From contig JUHI01000016.1 in assembly GCA_000799755.1 (NCBI GenBank), positions 1 through 64,000 of the forward strand: a stretch of 64,000 bases of DNA, read 5' to 3'. Each line of letters begins with the position of its first letter. Position 1 is the stretch's first letter. This stretch comes from Martinezella tropici (GTDB taxonomy: Bacteria; Pseudomonadota; Alphaproteobacteria; Rhizobiales; Rhizobiaceae). Below, one piece after another: positions 16,085 to 24,125 of the stretch. The position numbers were made by a program, and so were the translations under genes. The notes under the pieces are model-generated. The model did no database searches and was not told the DNA's origin. It saw only the letters and a list, made by a program, of their open reading frames with translations.

Positions 16085-16936
16085 ATGCCGATCTCAGCCC
16101 GATCTCTCATGAGTTTTCCCATTCCCGATGTAAGGCGGACGGTGAGTACGCGGGATGCAATTCTCTACGCGCTTTCCACCGGCTATGGCAGTGAACCGCT
16201 TGATGCCATGCACCTGCGCCGCGTTGAGGAGCGCGATCTGACCGTTGCGCCGACCTTGGCGAATGTGGTGGCAGATGCCGGTTCCTGGATGGGCGACGCT
16301 GGCGTCAACTGGCAGCAGCTGGTTCATGCCGAACACCGCCTGACGATCCACGCACCGGTGCCTCTCGATACTCCCCTGATCTCGCGTTCGCAAATGCGTT
16401 CGATCGTTGATCGTGGACCTGACAAGGGCATGTTTGCGACCTTCGATCGAACAATCTCAGCTGCCGACGATGATAAAATCATCGCCACGATGTCTCAGAC
16501 GAATGCGTGTCGAGGTGATGGCGGATGCGGCTCGGCGGGTACACCGCCTGAGCCGTTGCACCCCGTTCCTTCCCGACCATGCGACACGATGCTTGCAGTC
16601 ACCGTTCCGGAAAACGCCGCACTTCTCTACCGGCTGAATGGCGATCTCAATCTCCTCCACGTCGACCCCGTCTACGCAGCCCAAGCCGGCTTTCCGCGGC
16701 CGATCCTGCACGGCCTCTGCACATTCGGCTATGCAGGCTACGCCATAGGCCGGGCGTTGAAAAAGCAGGACTTCGCGGATATCGGTTTCATGGCGGCGCG
16801 TTTTACCGCAGTCGTTTTCCCCGGCGACACCATAGAGTTCGAGATCTGGCAGGAAGGAGAGGACGTCTATTTTCGTGCCCGAATTCCTACCCGCCAAACG
16901 ACGGCGCTCGATCACGGCAATGCGAGGCTGGTATGA
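16085..16936 (+). CDS. MaoC-like dehydratase/hydratase (double hotdog)
   Basis: The 283-residue protein has an N-terminal hotdog half and a C-terminal MaoC half. The latter carries the hydratase-2 motif NGDLNLLHVDP, with the catalytic Asp and His four residues apart, followed by AGFPRPILHGLCTFGYAG. Family members hydrate 2-enoyl-CoA or dehydrate 3-hydroxyacyl-CoA compounds. The start is ATG 16085 (AGGA upstream); the TTG two codons earlier is unlikely. It is the first gene of the operon and overlaps the GntR gene by four bases. Its presence implies that the pathway passes through a CoA thioester or an acyl intermediate (inference). Confidence 0.82.
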   Translation: MPISARSLMSFPIPDVRRTVSTRDAILYALSTGYGSEPLDAMHLRRVEERDLTVAPTLANVVADAGSWMGDAGVNWQQLVHAEHRLTIHAPVPLDTPLISRSQMRSIVDRGPDKGMFATFDRTISAADDDKIIATMSQTNACRGDGGCGSAGTPPEPLHPVPSRPCDTMLAVTVPENAALLYRLNGDLNLLHVDPVYAAQAGFPRPILHGLCTFGYAGYAIGRALKKQDFADIGFMAARFTAVVFPGDTIEFEIWQEGEDVYFRARIPTRQTTALDHGNARLV

Positions 16937-17697
16937 AGAGATCCGCGCCCTCACCCGATATGCCGCATTACCAGCGGATCAAGGAGCACATCGTCACCTT
17001 GATTGCCGAAGGTAAGCTGAAGCCGGGTGATCGCGTCTATTCCGAGAGCGAGCTCGTAGCCTCCTTCAGTGTCAGCCGGATGACCGCCAATCGCGCCCTG
17101 CGCGAGCTGATGTTCGAAGGCATCCTGACACGTTCCGCAGGTCTCGGAACCTTTGTTTCCTCACAGCGTCGGGACGTCGACCTGCTGCAGATCAGGAACA
17201 TCGCAGACGAGATATCCGAGCGCGGCCGCCGACACACCTCCAGAGTTCTGGTCGCCGACCGTATCCTGGCTGATGCCCGGGTTGCGCAAGCACTGGAATT
17301 GCCGACGAACGCGGAAGTCATGCACACATTGATCGTGCATCTGGAAGATGGCGAGCCGATCCAGGTGGAGGAGCGCTATGTCAATCCGGCCGTCGCGCCG
17401 GATTATCTGAGCAATGATTTTAACGCGACGACACCAAACGAGTATTTGACGAGGGTGGCGCCGATCACCGAGTTCGAACATTTCGTCGAGGCAATCAAAG
17501 CGGACGCTGTTACAAGAAAACTGCTCGATGTCAGTTCCGATCAGCCCTGTCTGCGCGTCTTCCGCCGCACATGGTCGGGAGAGCTTGTGTGCACATGCGC
17601 GCTGTTGACCTATCCTGGCAACAAATACCGTCTGGAGGCGGGTTCCAGAAGAAGCCGTAAAGCGGCTAGCGCATTTCTTGGAGACAGCAAGTCATGA
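16933..17697 (+). CDS. GntR-family regulator, HutC subfamily
   Basis: The 254-residue protein has an N-terminal winged helix (HYQRIKEHIVTLIAEGKLKPGD, SESELVASFSVSRMTANRALREL) and a C-terminal UTRA effector domain (VMHTLIVHLEDGEPIQVEERYVN, FEHFVEAIKAD, CLRVFRRTWSG). Length and UTRA domain place it in the HutC group, whose effector in hut operons is urocanate; the effector here is unknown. The start overlaps the MaoC stop and the stop overlaps the ammonia-lyase-like start, so it lies inside the operon it is predicted to control through the operator at 15953-15966. Confidence 0.9.
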   Translation: MKRSAPSPDMPHYQRIKEHIVTLIAEGKLKPGDRVYSESELVASFSVSRMTANRALRELMFEGILTRSAGLGTFVSSQRRDVDLLQIRNIADEISERGRRHTSRVLVADRILADARVAQALELPTNAEVMHTLIVHLEDGEPIQVEERYVNPAVAPDYLSNDFNATTPNEYLTRVAPITEFEHFVEAIKADAVTRKLLDVSSDQPCLRVFRRTWSGELVCTCALLTYPGNKYRLEAGSRRSRKAASAFLGDSKS

Positions 17698-19208
17698 GCA
17701 TGGCCGCGGATATTGTCTCTCTCAACAACGCTGCACCGACGATCGCCGACGTCGCCTCGATCGCCCGCCGTGGCGCCCGCATCGAGATTTCGCCTGACGT
17801 CGAGGCAAAGATCAACGCCGCGCGCGCAGTCGTGGAGCGCTATCTGGCGGCCGACCAGCCGGTCTACGGCTTGACGACGGCGCTAGGTGCGGGCGTCGAT
17901 ACCCGGCTCGCCACCGACGACCTGATCGCCTTTCAATTGCGTGTGCCGCAGGCCCGCGCGGTCGGCGTCGGCCCGGCGCTGCCGCGCGAAACTGTCCGGG
18001 CGATGATGGCGGCCCGCATCGCAGGCATGGCGGCAGGCGGTTCAGGTGTCTCGCTGCCGGTGTTTTCCGGCCTCGTTGCCGCGCTGAATGCCGGCTTTCA
18101 TCCGATCGTGCCTTCACTTGGCTCGATCGGTGCCGCCGATCTTGCGCCATTGGCCCATATGGGACGCGCTTTGCTGGGAGACGGCGAGGCGGCAGTGGCT
18201 GGCACAGTCATGCCGGCAGTGGATGCCCTCGCGAAGGTTGGTTTGAAACCTTTGCCGATCGGGCCGAAGGACGGGCATGTCCTCGTGGTTGCCAACAGTC
18301 TGTCGGTCGGCAAGGCATGCCTGTGCATCGAGGATATCGAGCGGCTGTTCGATTGGTCGCTTGCGGCTGTCGCGCTGAATTTCGAGGCATTTCGCGCCAA
18401 TGTTTCGGCCTTCGACGACCGGGCGCTCGCGGCCAGACCGGCCGCTGGTCAGCGTGAAGCGGCGGCGCGGCTGCGTGAGCTTTTGATCGATAGCTCGCTG
18501 CTTGTCGATGGCGCGGCGCGACGCCTGCAAGATCCCTTGAGCTATCGCTGTGCCCCGCAGGTATGGGGTGCCCTCCTCCACGCGATCGGAGAAGCCAGCG
18601 CCGCAACCGAGATCGAACTTGTCAGCTCCGGCGACAATCCTGTCGTTCTGGCCGAAGAAGGGCTTATCCTGTCGAACGGCAACTTCGACATGACGGCCTT
18701 CGTTCTGGCATGGGAGCGGCTCGGCCAGGCCATCGCTCATTGTGCGGCGGCGATCGCCTATAGAACCATGAAGATCATGTCGCCGGGCATGTCTGAGTTG
18801 CCGCGCTTCTTGACGCCGCTCGGTCAAAGCAGATCGGGTTTTGCTACCGTGCAAAAATCGGTCTCCGCGCTTGAGGCAGAGATCCGGCATTTGGCCGCAC
18901 CTGTCTCGCTTGCGCCCATCCCGGTGGCGGATGGCATTGAAGATCAGGCGTCCATGGCGCCGAGCGTGCTGTCAAAGATCGAGGCTATGATCGAGCGGCT
19001 GCGCTATCTCGTAGCAATCGAGCTTGTCGCGTCGGCGCAGGCCGTCGATCTGCGCGGCATTGCGGGTGAGCTAGGCCAAGGAACTCTGCGTGCCTATCAG
19101 CAGGTGCGTGAACTGGTGCCGAGACTTGAAGAAGACCGCGCCCAGGGCCCTGATTTCCAGAGAATATCGGACTTCATAACGGAGACGGCCGCAAGGACGG
19201 CTCCCTGA
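17694..19208 (+). CDS. histidine/aromatic ammonia-lyase homologue lacking the MIO Ala-Ser-Gly triad
   Basis: The 504-residue protein has the length and fold landmarks of the HAL/PAL family: YGLTTALGAG (normally YGxNTGFG), GGSGV, DPLSYRCAPQVWG, SSGDNPV, SNGNFD, and DGIEDQASM near the C-terminus. At the active site (residues 143-155) it reads GSIGAADLAPLAH where canonical enzymes read GSVGASGDLAPLAH. One residue is missing and the Ser that becomes the dehydroalanine of the MIO cofactor is gone. NGT of the substrate pocket is also altered (VVANSLSVG). It is intact, not a pseudogene. It probably binds an amino-acid-like ligand but should not perform classic MIO chemistry (inference). It overlaps the regulator by four bases. 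Confidence 0.85.
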   Translation: MSMAADIVSLNNAAPTIADVASIARRGARIEISPDVEAKINAARAVVERYLAADQPVYGLTTALGAGVDTRLATDDLIAFQLRVPQARAVGVGPALPRETVRAMMAARIAGMAAGGSGVSLPVFSGLVAALNAGFHPIVPSLGSIGAADLAPLAHMGRALLGDGEAAVAGTVMPAVDALAKVGLKPLPIGPKDGHVLVVANSLSVGKACLCIEDIERLFDWSLAAVALNFEAFRANVSAFDDRALAARPAAGQREAAARLRELLIDSSLLVDGAARRLQDPLSYRCAPQVWGALLHAIGEASAATEIELVSSGDNPVVLAEEGLILSNGNFDMTAFVLAWERLGQAIAHCAAAIAYRTMKIMSPGMSELPRFLTPLGQSRSGFATVQKSVSALEAEIRHLAAPVSLAPIPVADGIEDQASMAPSVLSKIEAMIERLRYLVAIELVASAQAVDLRGIAGELGQGTLRAYQQVRELVPRLEEDRAQGPDFQRISDFITETAARTAP

Positions 19209-19324
19209 TTGAAATGGTGGCGAGCCAGATCACGCTTGCTGCTTCTCTTTTCCGCGGGCCGTTCGACAGCCCGCATCATTCGACAGACCGGCGTAACCGG
19301 CGAAAGGCTTGGAGAACAACGGCA

Positions 19325-20329
19325 ATGCAGGAAATTTGGATCGACTATCTCAATGCCATCGACGCCAAAGCGCTGGCGCTGTCTAACGATGAAATCCTCG
19401 ACGCGGTCACAAAGGCGCTGGATGCGCAGGGGCGCGGCGAAACCGTCATCGAGCCACGTGTTCATCTAGTGCCCGAGAGTTCCGACAAGGGCCATTTCAA
19501 CGTGCTGCGCGGCTATGTGAAGCCGCTCGACTATGCTGGCGTGAAGGTGGTCGGCGATTTCGTCGACAACTACAAGCAAGGCCTGCCGTCCGAATTGGCG
19601 GTCCTCAATCTATTCGATCCTCACACCGGCGTTCCGAAGGCCGTCATCGACGCGACGGCGATTACCGACATGCGCACCGGCGCCGTCACTGCCATTGGTG
19701 CGCGTCATCTCGCGCGCAAGGACAGCAAGATTCTCGGTCATATCGGCGCGCGCGGCACCTCCTACTGGAACGTACGCCTGCTCGACCACATTTTCGATTT
19801 CGATGAAATCCGTGTGCATTCGCGCCGCCCCGAGAGCCGTGACGCTTTCGCAGCACGGCTGGAAAAGGATCTCGGCAAAAGGATCATCGTGACGGATAAT
19901 TGGGAGGATTGCCTGAAAGACGCCGACATCATGATTGAGGCAAGCCGCCTGCCGGAGCCGACGCCGCTTTTCAAGACCGCCTGGGTCAAGAAGGGCGCCT
20001 TTGTCGTCCCCTACGGTACGATGAGCGCGCTCGAATTCGACCTAACCGACATCATGGACAAGGTCGTCGTCGATGACTGGGGCCAATGCGGTCCTGGTCG
20101 CCCCTTCGGCGCGCTTCGCCGTCATGTGGATGAGGGCAAGGTAACGGCTGAGACACTGCATGCCGAAATCGGCCAGATCGTCTGCGGAGCCAAGCCGGGG
20201 CGCGAAAGCGATGACGAGACTATTCTCTTCTGGCACCGCGGCCTCAGCACCACGGATGTTGCCCTTGGCGCGGCGATGGTGGAGAAGGCAAGGCGCATGA
20301 ATATCGGCCAGCGCCTTCGGTTTGCGTAA
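19325..20329 (+). CDS. ornithine cyclodeaminase/mu-crystallin-family protein
   Basis: The 334-residue protein has the OCD/mu-crystallin layout: an N-terminal substrate domain with Arg/Lys positions (VIEPRVHL, YAGVKVVGDFVDN), VLNLFDPHTGVPKAVIDATAITDMRTGAV, and then a Rossmann part with GHIGARGTSYWNVR. The family includes ornithine cyclodeaminase, ketimine reductase and alanine dehydrogenase. The start at 19325 has GGAGAACAACGGC upstream; an earlier ATG at 19214 would put a non-family leader on the protein. Together with the lyase homologue it suggests conversion of an unusual amino acid via an imine (inference). Confidence 0.85.
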   Translation: MQEIWIDYLNAIDAKALALSNDEILDAVTKALDAQGRGETVIEPRVHLVPESSDKGHFNVLRGYVKPLDYAGVKVVGDFVDNYKQGLPSELAVLNLFDPHTGVPKAVIDATAITDMRTGAVTAIGARHLARKDSKILGHIGARGTSYWNVRLLDHIFDFDEIRVHSRRPESRDAFAARLEKDLGKRIIVTDNWEDCLKDADIMIEASRLPEPTPLFKTAWVKKGAFVVPYGTMSALEFDLTDIMDKVVVDDWGQCGPGRPFGALRRHVDEGKVTAETLHAEIGQIVCGAKPGRESDDETILFWHRGLSTTDVALGAAMVEKARRMNIGQRLRFA

Positions 20330-20335
20330 CGCGAC

Positions 20336-21145
20336 ATGACGTCTCCCGCCGCCATTGCCTGCTCGCGAATGTACAATCTGAGCCCGAACATATCGGGGCT
20401 TTGGGATCGCCTCTTTCATTGGCTTGCGGATCGATCGGGCGTCGGGCTCGACGTCATCGCCCATGCCGCGCCGGCGCCTCTTTCCGAACTATGGGGGCGT
20501 CCGGACATGGGCGCCGTCTTCATGTGCGGCTTTCCATTCTCGCAGCTATCGGCAGACGAGCGGCCACAGCCCTTGGCGGCACCCGTTTCGCTGGCTGACT
20601 GGGCAAACGGGAGGCCGGTCTATGCGAGCCATATAGTCGCCGCGCGCGAGAAGCAATTTACCGAGGCCGCGCTTGCAACCGCGCGCTGGGGTTGGACCGT
20701 ACGCGACTCCCAATCCGGCTACAACGCGCCGCGCGAATTCTTCTCAGGGCTTGCGGATCGGCCATCAGCGGTGAAAACCGTCGGCCCACTTCTCAATCCG
20801 CGCGGCGTCGTCGACGCCATTCGTTCGGGTGTCATAGATGTCGGCGCTATCGATGCCTATGCCTATCAGCTTCTGGCAATACATGAGCCGGAGATGGTCG
20901 CACCTTTGCGGATCGTTGCCACCACGAAGCCAGCGCCCTTCCCTTTGCTGGTCGCCTCGCGACGGCAACCTCCCGAGGTCGTCGCGGCGCTCCGCGCCGT
21001 TCTCCTCGAGGCACATGAAAGCCTAGAAGGACGCGCTATCCTTGCATCACTCGGCCTGGCTGCCTTCGTGGAGCCGGATATCGCCACATACGACCAGCTT
21101 CCGGCAAGAGCCCGGCTTGCGGATGAAATTCTCGGGATGTGGTGA
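20336..21145 (+). CDS. PhnD/SsuA-type substrate-binding-like protein without signal peptide
   Basis: The 269-residue protein resembles phosphonate/phosphite-type binding proteins. FMCGFPFSQL, then GRPVYASHIVA, and the C-lobe segment VVDAIRSGVIDVGAIDAYAYQLL are typical of the PhnD-like group. It starts MTSPAAIACSRMYNL with no hydrophobic leader, and no permease or ATPase gene is adjacent, so it is probably cytoplasmic. It follows the OCD-like gene by six bases and ends the operon. It may be an enzyme or ligand-binding protein rather than a transporter component (inference). Confidence 0.7.
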   Translation: MTSPAAIACSRMYNLSPNISGLWDRLFHWLADRSGVGLDVIAHAAPAPLSELWGRPDMGAVFMCGFPFSQLSADERPQPLAAPVSLADWANGRPVYASHIVAAREKQFTEAALATARWGWTVRDSQSGYNAPREFFSGLADRPSAVKTVGPLLNPRGVVDAIRSGVIDVGAIDAYAYQLLAIHEPEMVAPLRIVATTKPAPFPLLVASRRQPPEVVAALRAVLLEAHESLEGRAILASLGLAAFVEPDIATYDQLPARARLADEILGMW

Positions 21146-21205
21146 AGCTTCGAACGAACTTGCTCGATCAGGCCAGTTGAAGCAGCCGCTTGATAAGCCG
21201 GCACA

Positions 21206-21691
21206 TTATGCGCTGGCGGCTTGCTTCAACAGTTTCTTCGCGGCCAGGGTCAAGCATTCCTCGAATGCCGCCAGGTCCAGAAAGAGCTGATCCTGTGGAA
21301 CCTGGCGCGTGACAATGACGCCACCCCGGGCCGTTACGCCGCCATAGAGCTTGCTCACACGCTCGAAATGGTTGTCGGTACAATTGGAGAAGGCAAATGC
21401 CGGACAGCCGCGGGCGCACATGAAGCCGAGTTCGAAGGCTGTGCCGACATCAGCCGCGACGCCACGAAATGGCGTCAGATTGGCGATGATGAGATCGGCG
21501 CTCGTCATCAGTTTCTCATTGATGGCGCTGATGGCAAGGCCGCGCTGTCCGCGCGTTTCCGTTTCCGGCACGGCCAGGTCACCGGGGGAAACGGGCGTAA
21601 AACCATAGTGGCGCGCCAGCGCGATCTTGCGGTCGAGGATTTCCCTTGCGTTCGGAAGAAACACTTCCGGACCTGCCAGATATGCTCTCAA
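21206..21691 (-). CDS. nucleoside 2-deoxyribosyltransferase
   Basis: A 161-residue protein with the family pattern: MRAYLAGPEVF at the N-terminus, SADLIIANLTPFRGVAADVGTAFELGFM with the nucleophilic Glu in AFELG, and a C-terminal helical end. It swaps or hydrolyses the base of 2'-deoxynucleosides in purine/pyrimidine salvage. It stands alone, converging on the operon upstream and divergent from the cyclase gene. Confidence 0.88.
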   Translation of the reverse strand: MRAYLAGPEVFLPNAREILDRKIALARHYGFTPVSPGDLAVPETETRGQRGLAISAINEKLMTSADLIIANLTPFRGVAADVGTAFELGFMCARGCPAFAFSNCTDNHFERVSKLYGGVTARGGVIVTRQVPQDQLFLDLAAFEECLTLAAKKLLKQAASA

Positions 21692-21913
21692 TGCGTTACC
21701 TCGTCGACCGAATATTGCACCGCAGGAGTCGCGGAACCATATGAAGCCTATGGCCGATTCAAGGCTCTTCTGCCATAGCCGGGCGTAAGATTTTCAAAAT
21801 CGCGAAACAGAGGCGATTGCCGTTCCCGGTTGCTGGCGACAAGCGTATGGTTCCATTCCCGTCGAATGGCGCTTACGTCTATGACGGATGACGGAATTTG
21901 TGGGGTAAAGAAA

Positions 21914-23161
21914 ATGCAATCTTCTATTGAAGCAGTTGCCGCCACGGCGCAGGACGACCGCGGCATCTGGCCGACGAAACAGAGCAAGATCCTCGATTGG
22001 CTGATGAACGACGTGCGTGAGCAGCGGTTCATCGACAATATCCTCGTTGAACTCTGCGAGAAAATGCGAGCCGTCGGAATTCCGATCGGAAGAGCGACGA
22101 TGCATTTTAGAACGATGCATCCGCAATGGCTCGGTGCCAGAATTCTATGGCGCACCGGCATGAAGGAGGCGGACATCGCCACCTTCAGCTATGGCGTCGA
22201 GAACACGCCGCAGTTTCTGGCGAGCCCCATCAACGAGATCTTCAACGGCGCGACCGAAGTCCGCAAAAATCTGGAAGTCTGCCAAAAGGTCGACCTGAAC
22301 TATCCTCTGTACAAGGAAATGTATGCGGAAGGGCTGACCGACTATATCGCCTGGCCGATTTATCACACGCTCGGCAAGCGCCATATCGTGACCTTTGCCT
22401 CGGACGCTCCGGGCGGCTTCACCGAGCAGCACCTCGCCTTTTTGAGGGATCTTCTGCCGGCTCTCACGATGGTGACCGAAATCCGGCTGAAGAACATCAT
22501 GGCTCGCACGCTGTTGCGCACCTATGTCGGGCCTCACGCCAGCGAAAAAATCCTGGCGGGGGCGACTACGCGCGGCAGCGGCACCACGGTCGGCGCGGCG
22601 ATCCTCATTTGTGACTTGCGCGATTTCACCACCATCTCGGACATGTGGCCGCGTGACGATGTGATCGAGCTGCTCAACGGCTATTTCGATGCAATGGTCG
22701 ACCCGATCGAAAAGCATGGCGGCGAGATCCTCAAATTCATGGGCGATGGGCTCTTGGCCATCTTCCCGCTGAGCGATCCGAATGCGTGCCACAATCTCCT
22801 CGTCGCCATCAGCGAAGCGCAGGCGGGTGTTGCAGCGCTCAATGAGGAAAACCGCAAGCTCGGCCGCGAAGTGCTGCGCTATGGCGTCGGCGTGCATGTC
22901 GGCGATGTGATGTATGGGAACATCGGCTCGCGCACCCGCCTCGATTTCACGGTCATCGGCCCCGCGGTCAATATCGCCTCCCGGCTGGAATCGCTGACCA
23001 AGGAGGTCAAGCGCCCGGTGCTTCTGTCCAAGGCTTTCGTCGACATGGCCGGTTGCCAGCGCGATATGGAAAGCCTCGGTTCCTTCCCTCTCAAGGGGCT
23101 GGGAGAACCGGTCGATGTGTTCGCCTTCGCCGCCAGGGAAAAATTACTGCAACATGGATGA
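21914..23161 (+). CDS. class III adenylate cyclase with N-terminal sensor region
   Basis: About 415 residues. Residues 1-220 form a GAF-like sensory region without membrane segments, also found in other rhizobial cyclases. The C-terminal catalytic domain has both metal Asp residues (ILICDLRDFT and GDG in LKFMGDGLLAIF). Its Lys in ILKFMGDG and Asp in LDFTVIG select ATP, and the transition-state Asn/Arg pair is in NIASRLE. All catalytic residues are present, so it should make cAMP. The start is uncertain: ATGs at 21866, 21881 and 21914 all lack a good ribosome site; I chose the last because the conserved part starts after it. Confidence 0.87.
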   Translation: MQSSIEAVAATAQDDRGIWPTKQSKILDWLMNDVREQRFIDNILVELCEKMRAVGIPIGRATMHFRTMHPQWLGARILWRTGMKEADIATFSYGVENTPQFLASPINEIFNGATEVRKNLEVCQKVDLNYPLYKEMYAEGLTDYIAWPIYHTLGKRHIVTFASDAPGGFTEQHLAFLRDLLPALTMVTEIRLKNIMARTLLRTYVGPHASEKILAGATTRGSGTTVGAAILICDLRDFTTISDMWPRDDVIELLNGYFDAMVDPIEKHGGEILKFMGDGLLAIFPLSDPNACHNLLVAISEAQAGVAALNEENRKLGREVLRYGVGVHVGDVMYGNIGSRTRLDFTVIGPAVNIASRLESLTKEVKRPVLLSKAFVDMAGCQRDMESLGSFPLKGLGEPVDVFAFAAREKLLQHG

Positions 23162-23412
23162 TCGGCAGGCAGGGCGGGTTTTGTCCTGCAAATCCTCGAT
23201 TTTGTACGGCGCGATTCAGTCGGTAGCAAAACGTGAAATGCCCAAGGGGTGCCCTGGCATATAGACCTCCCTATATTGTGAGTTGGATCATGACGATAGC
23301 CGCCTTATTTTCGGGATCGTTCTGCGCGTACGTACGTTAAGTAAGGGTTGATTCTATCGGCTCGACCACGAGGGTGCCTGCCACCCATAATACTCTGACA
23401 AGGAGAAAACAG

Positions 23413-23937
23413 ATGAGAAAAGTTCTGACCCTGGCGTTTTCAGCAGCATCGTTGATCGTTGCCGGCGCGGCGGTCGCCCAGGCGGCGGACATGCCGACGA
23501 CCTATCGCGACGAAGAACCCGACCAGCGCAACGGCGTTAAGATCGGCTACCTCGAATGCGAAATCGGCGGCGGTGTCGGTTATGTGCTCGGCTCTGCCAA
23601 GGAGGTGGATTGCACCTTCCATTCGACGGTCGGACGCGCGCGCGTTGACCACTATACCGGTGCGATCCGTAAGATGGGCGTCGACCTCGGCTTTACGACC
23701 CGCAGCCGGCTCGTCTGGCTCGTGTTTGCGCCGACAGCCGGCTACCATCACGGCTCTCTGAGCGGCCTCTATCAGGGCGCTACCGTCGAAGCCACCGTCG
23801 GTGCCGGCGTGGGTACGAACATTCTCGTTGGCGGCACATCGGGCTCTATCCAGCTCCAGACGGTGAGCGTGACCGGCCAACTCGGCCTCAACGTTGCTGC
23901 AACGGGCACGTCCGTTACGCTGACTTCGGCTGACTGA
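23413..23937 (+). CDS. DUF992-family secreted protein
   Basis: The 174-residue protein has a Sec signal peptide (residues 1-24, ending AAVAQA before ADMPT). A mature part of the DUF992 type follows (NGVKIGYLECEIGGGVGYVLGSAKEVDCTF, DHYTGAIRKMGVDLGFT, GLYQGATVEATVGAGVGTNILVGG). This family is common in rhizobia and has no established function; it is probably periplasmic or surface-associated. AAGGAG precedes the ATG at the right distance. The 250 bp upstream (23162-23412) hold no gene that I can support. Confidence 0.85.
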   Translation: MRKVLTLAFSAASLIVAGAAVAQAADMPTTYRDEEPDQRNGVKIGYLECEIGGGVGYVLGSAKEVDCTFHSTVGRARVDHYTGAIRKMGVDLGFTTRSRLVWLVFAPTAGYHHGSLSGLYQGATVEATVGAGVGTNILVGGTSGSIQLQTVSVTGQLGLNVAATGTSVTLTSAD

Positions 23938-23964
23938 GGCTTTCGGCCCGACAGTAAATTACGA

Positions 23965-24006
23965 TATGGCCGCTCTTGCCTAGCGCGGGGGCGGCCATAG
24001 CTTTTC
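23965..24006 (+). terminator. hairpin terminator after the DUF992 gene
   Basis: A 9-bp stem (TATGGCCGC with GCGGCCATA) encloses a 17-base loop and is followed by GCTTTT, 28 bp after the stop. The loop is long and the U-run short, but placement fits a Rho-independent terminator. Confidence 0.5.
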
Positions 24007-24125
24007 GTACGAGGTAATGCGAGCCCGTTTCAAATATCGGCGCCCTTTAACGCGAAATCTGTTTAACGGCGCACCCGCCCGGCGCTATAGCTATGCAAAA
24101 CCCAGAGAATTTTTGGAGCCAGTTC

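Noticed and set aside
17694..19208. Ammonia-lyase gene as a pseudogene
   Set aside because: The frame is open for the full family length, codon pattern is normal and it is coupled to neighbours; only the cofactor loop and pocket motifs differ.
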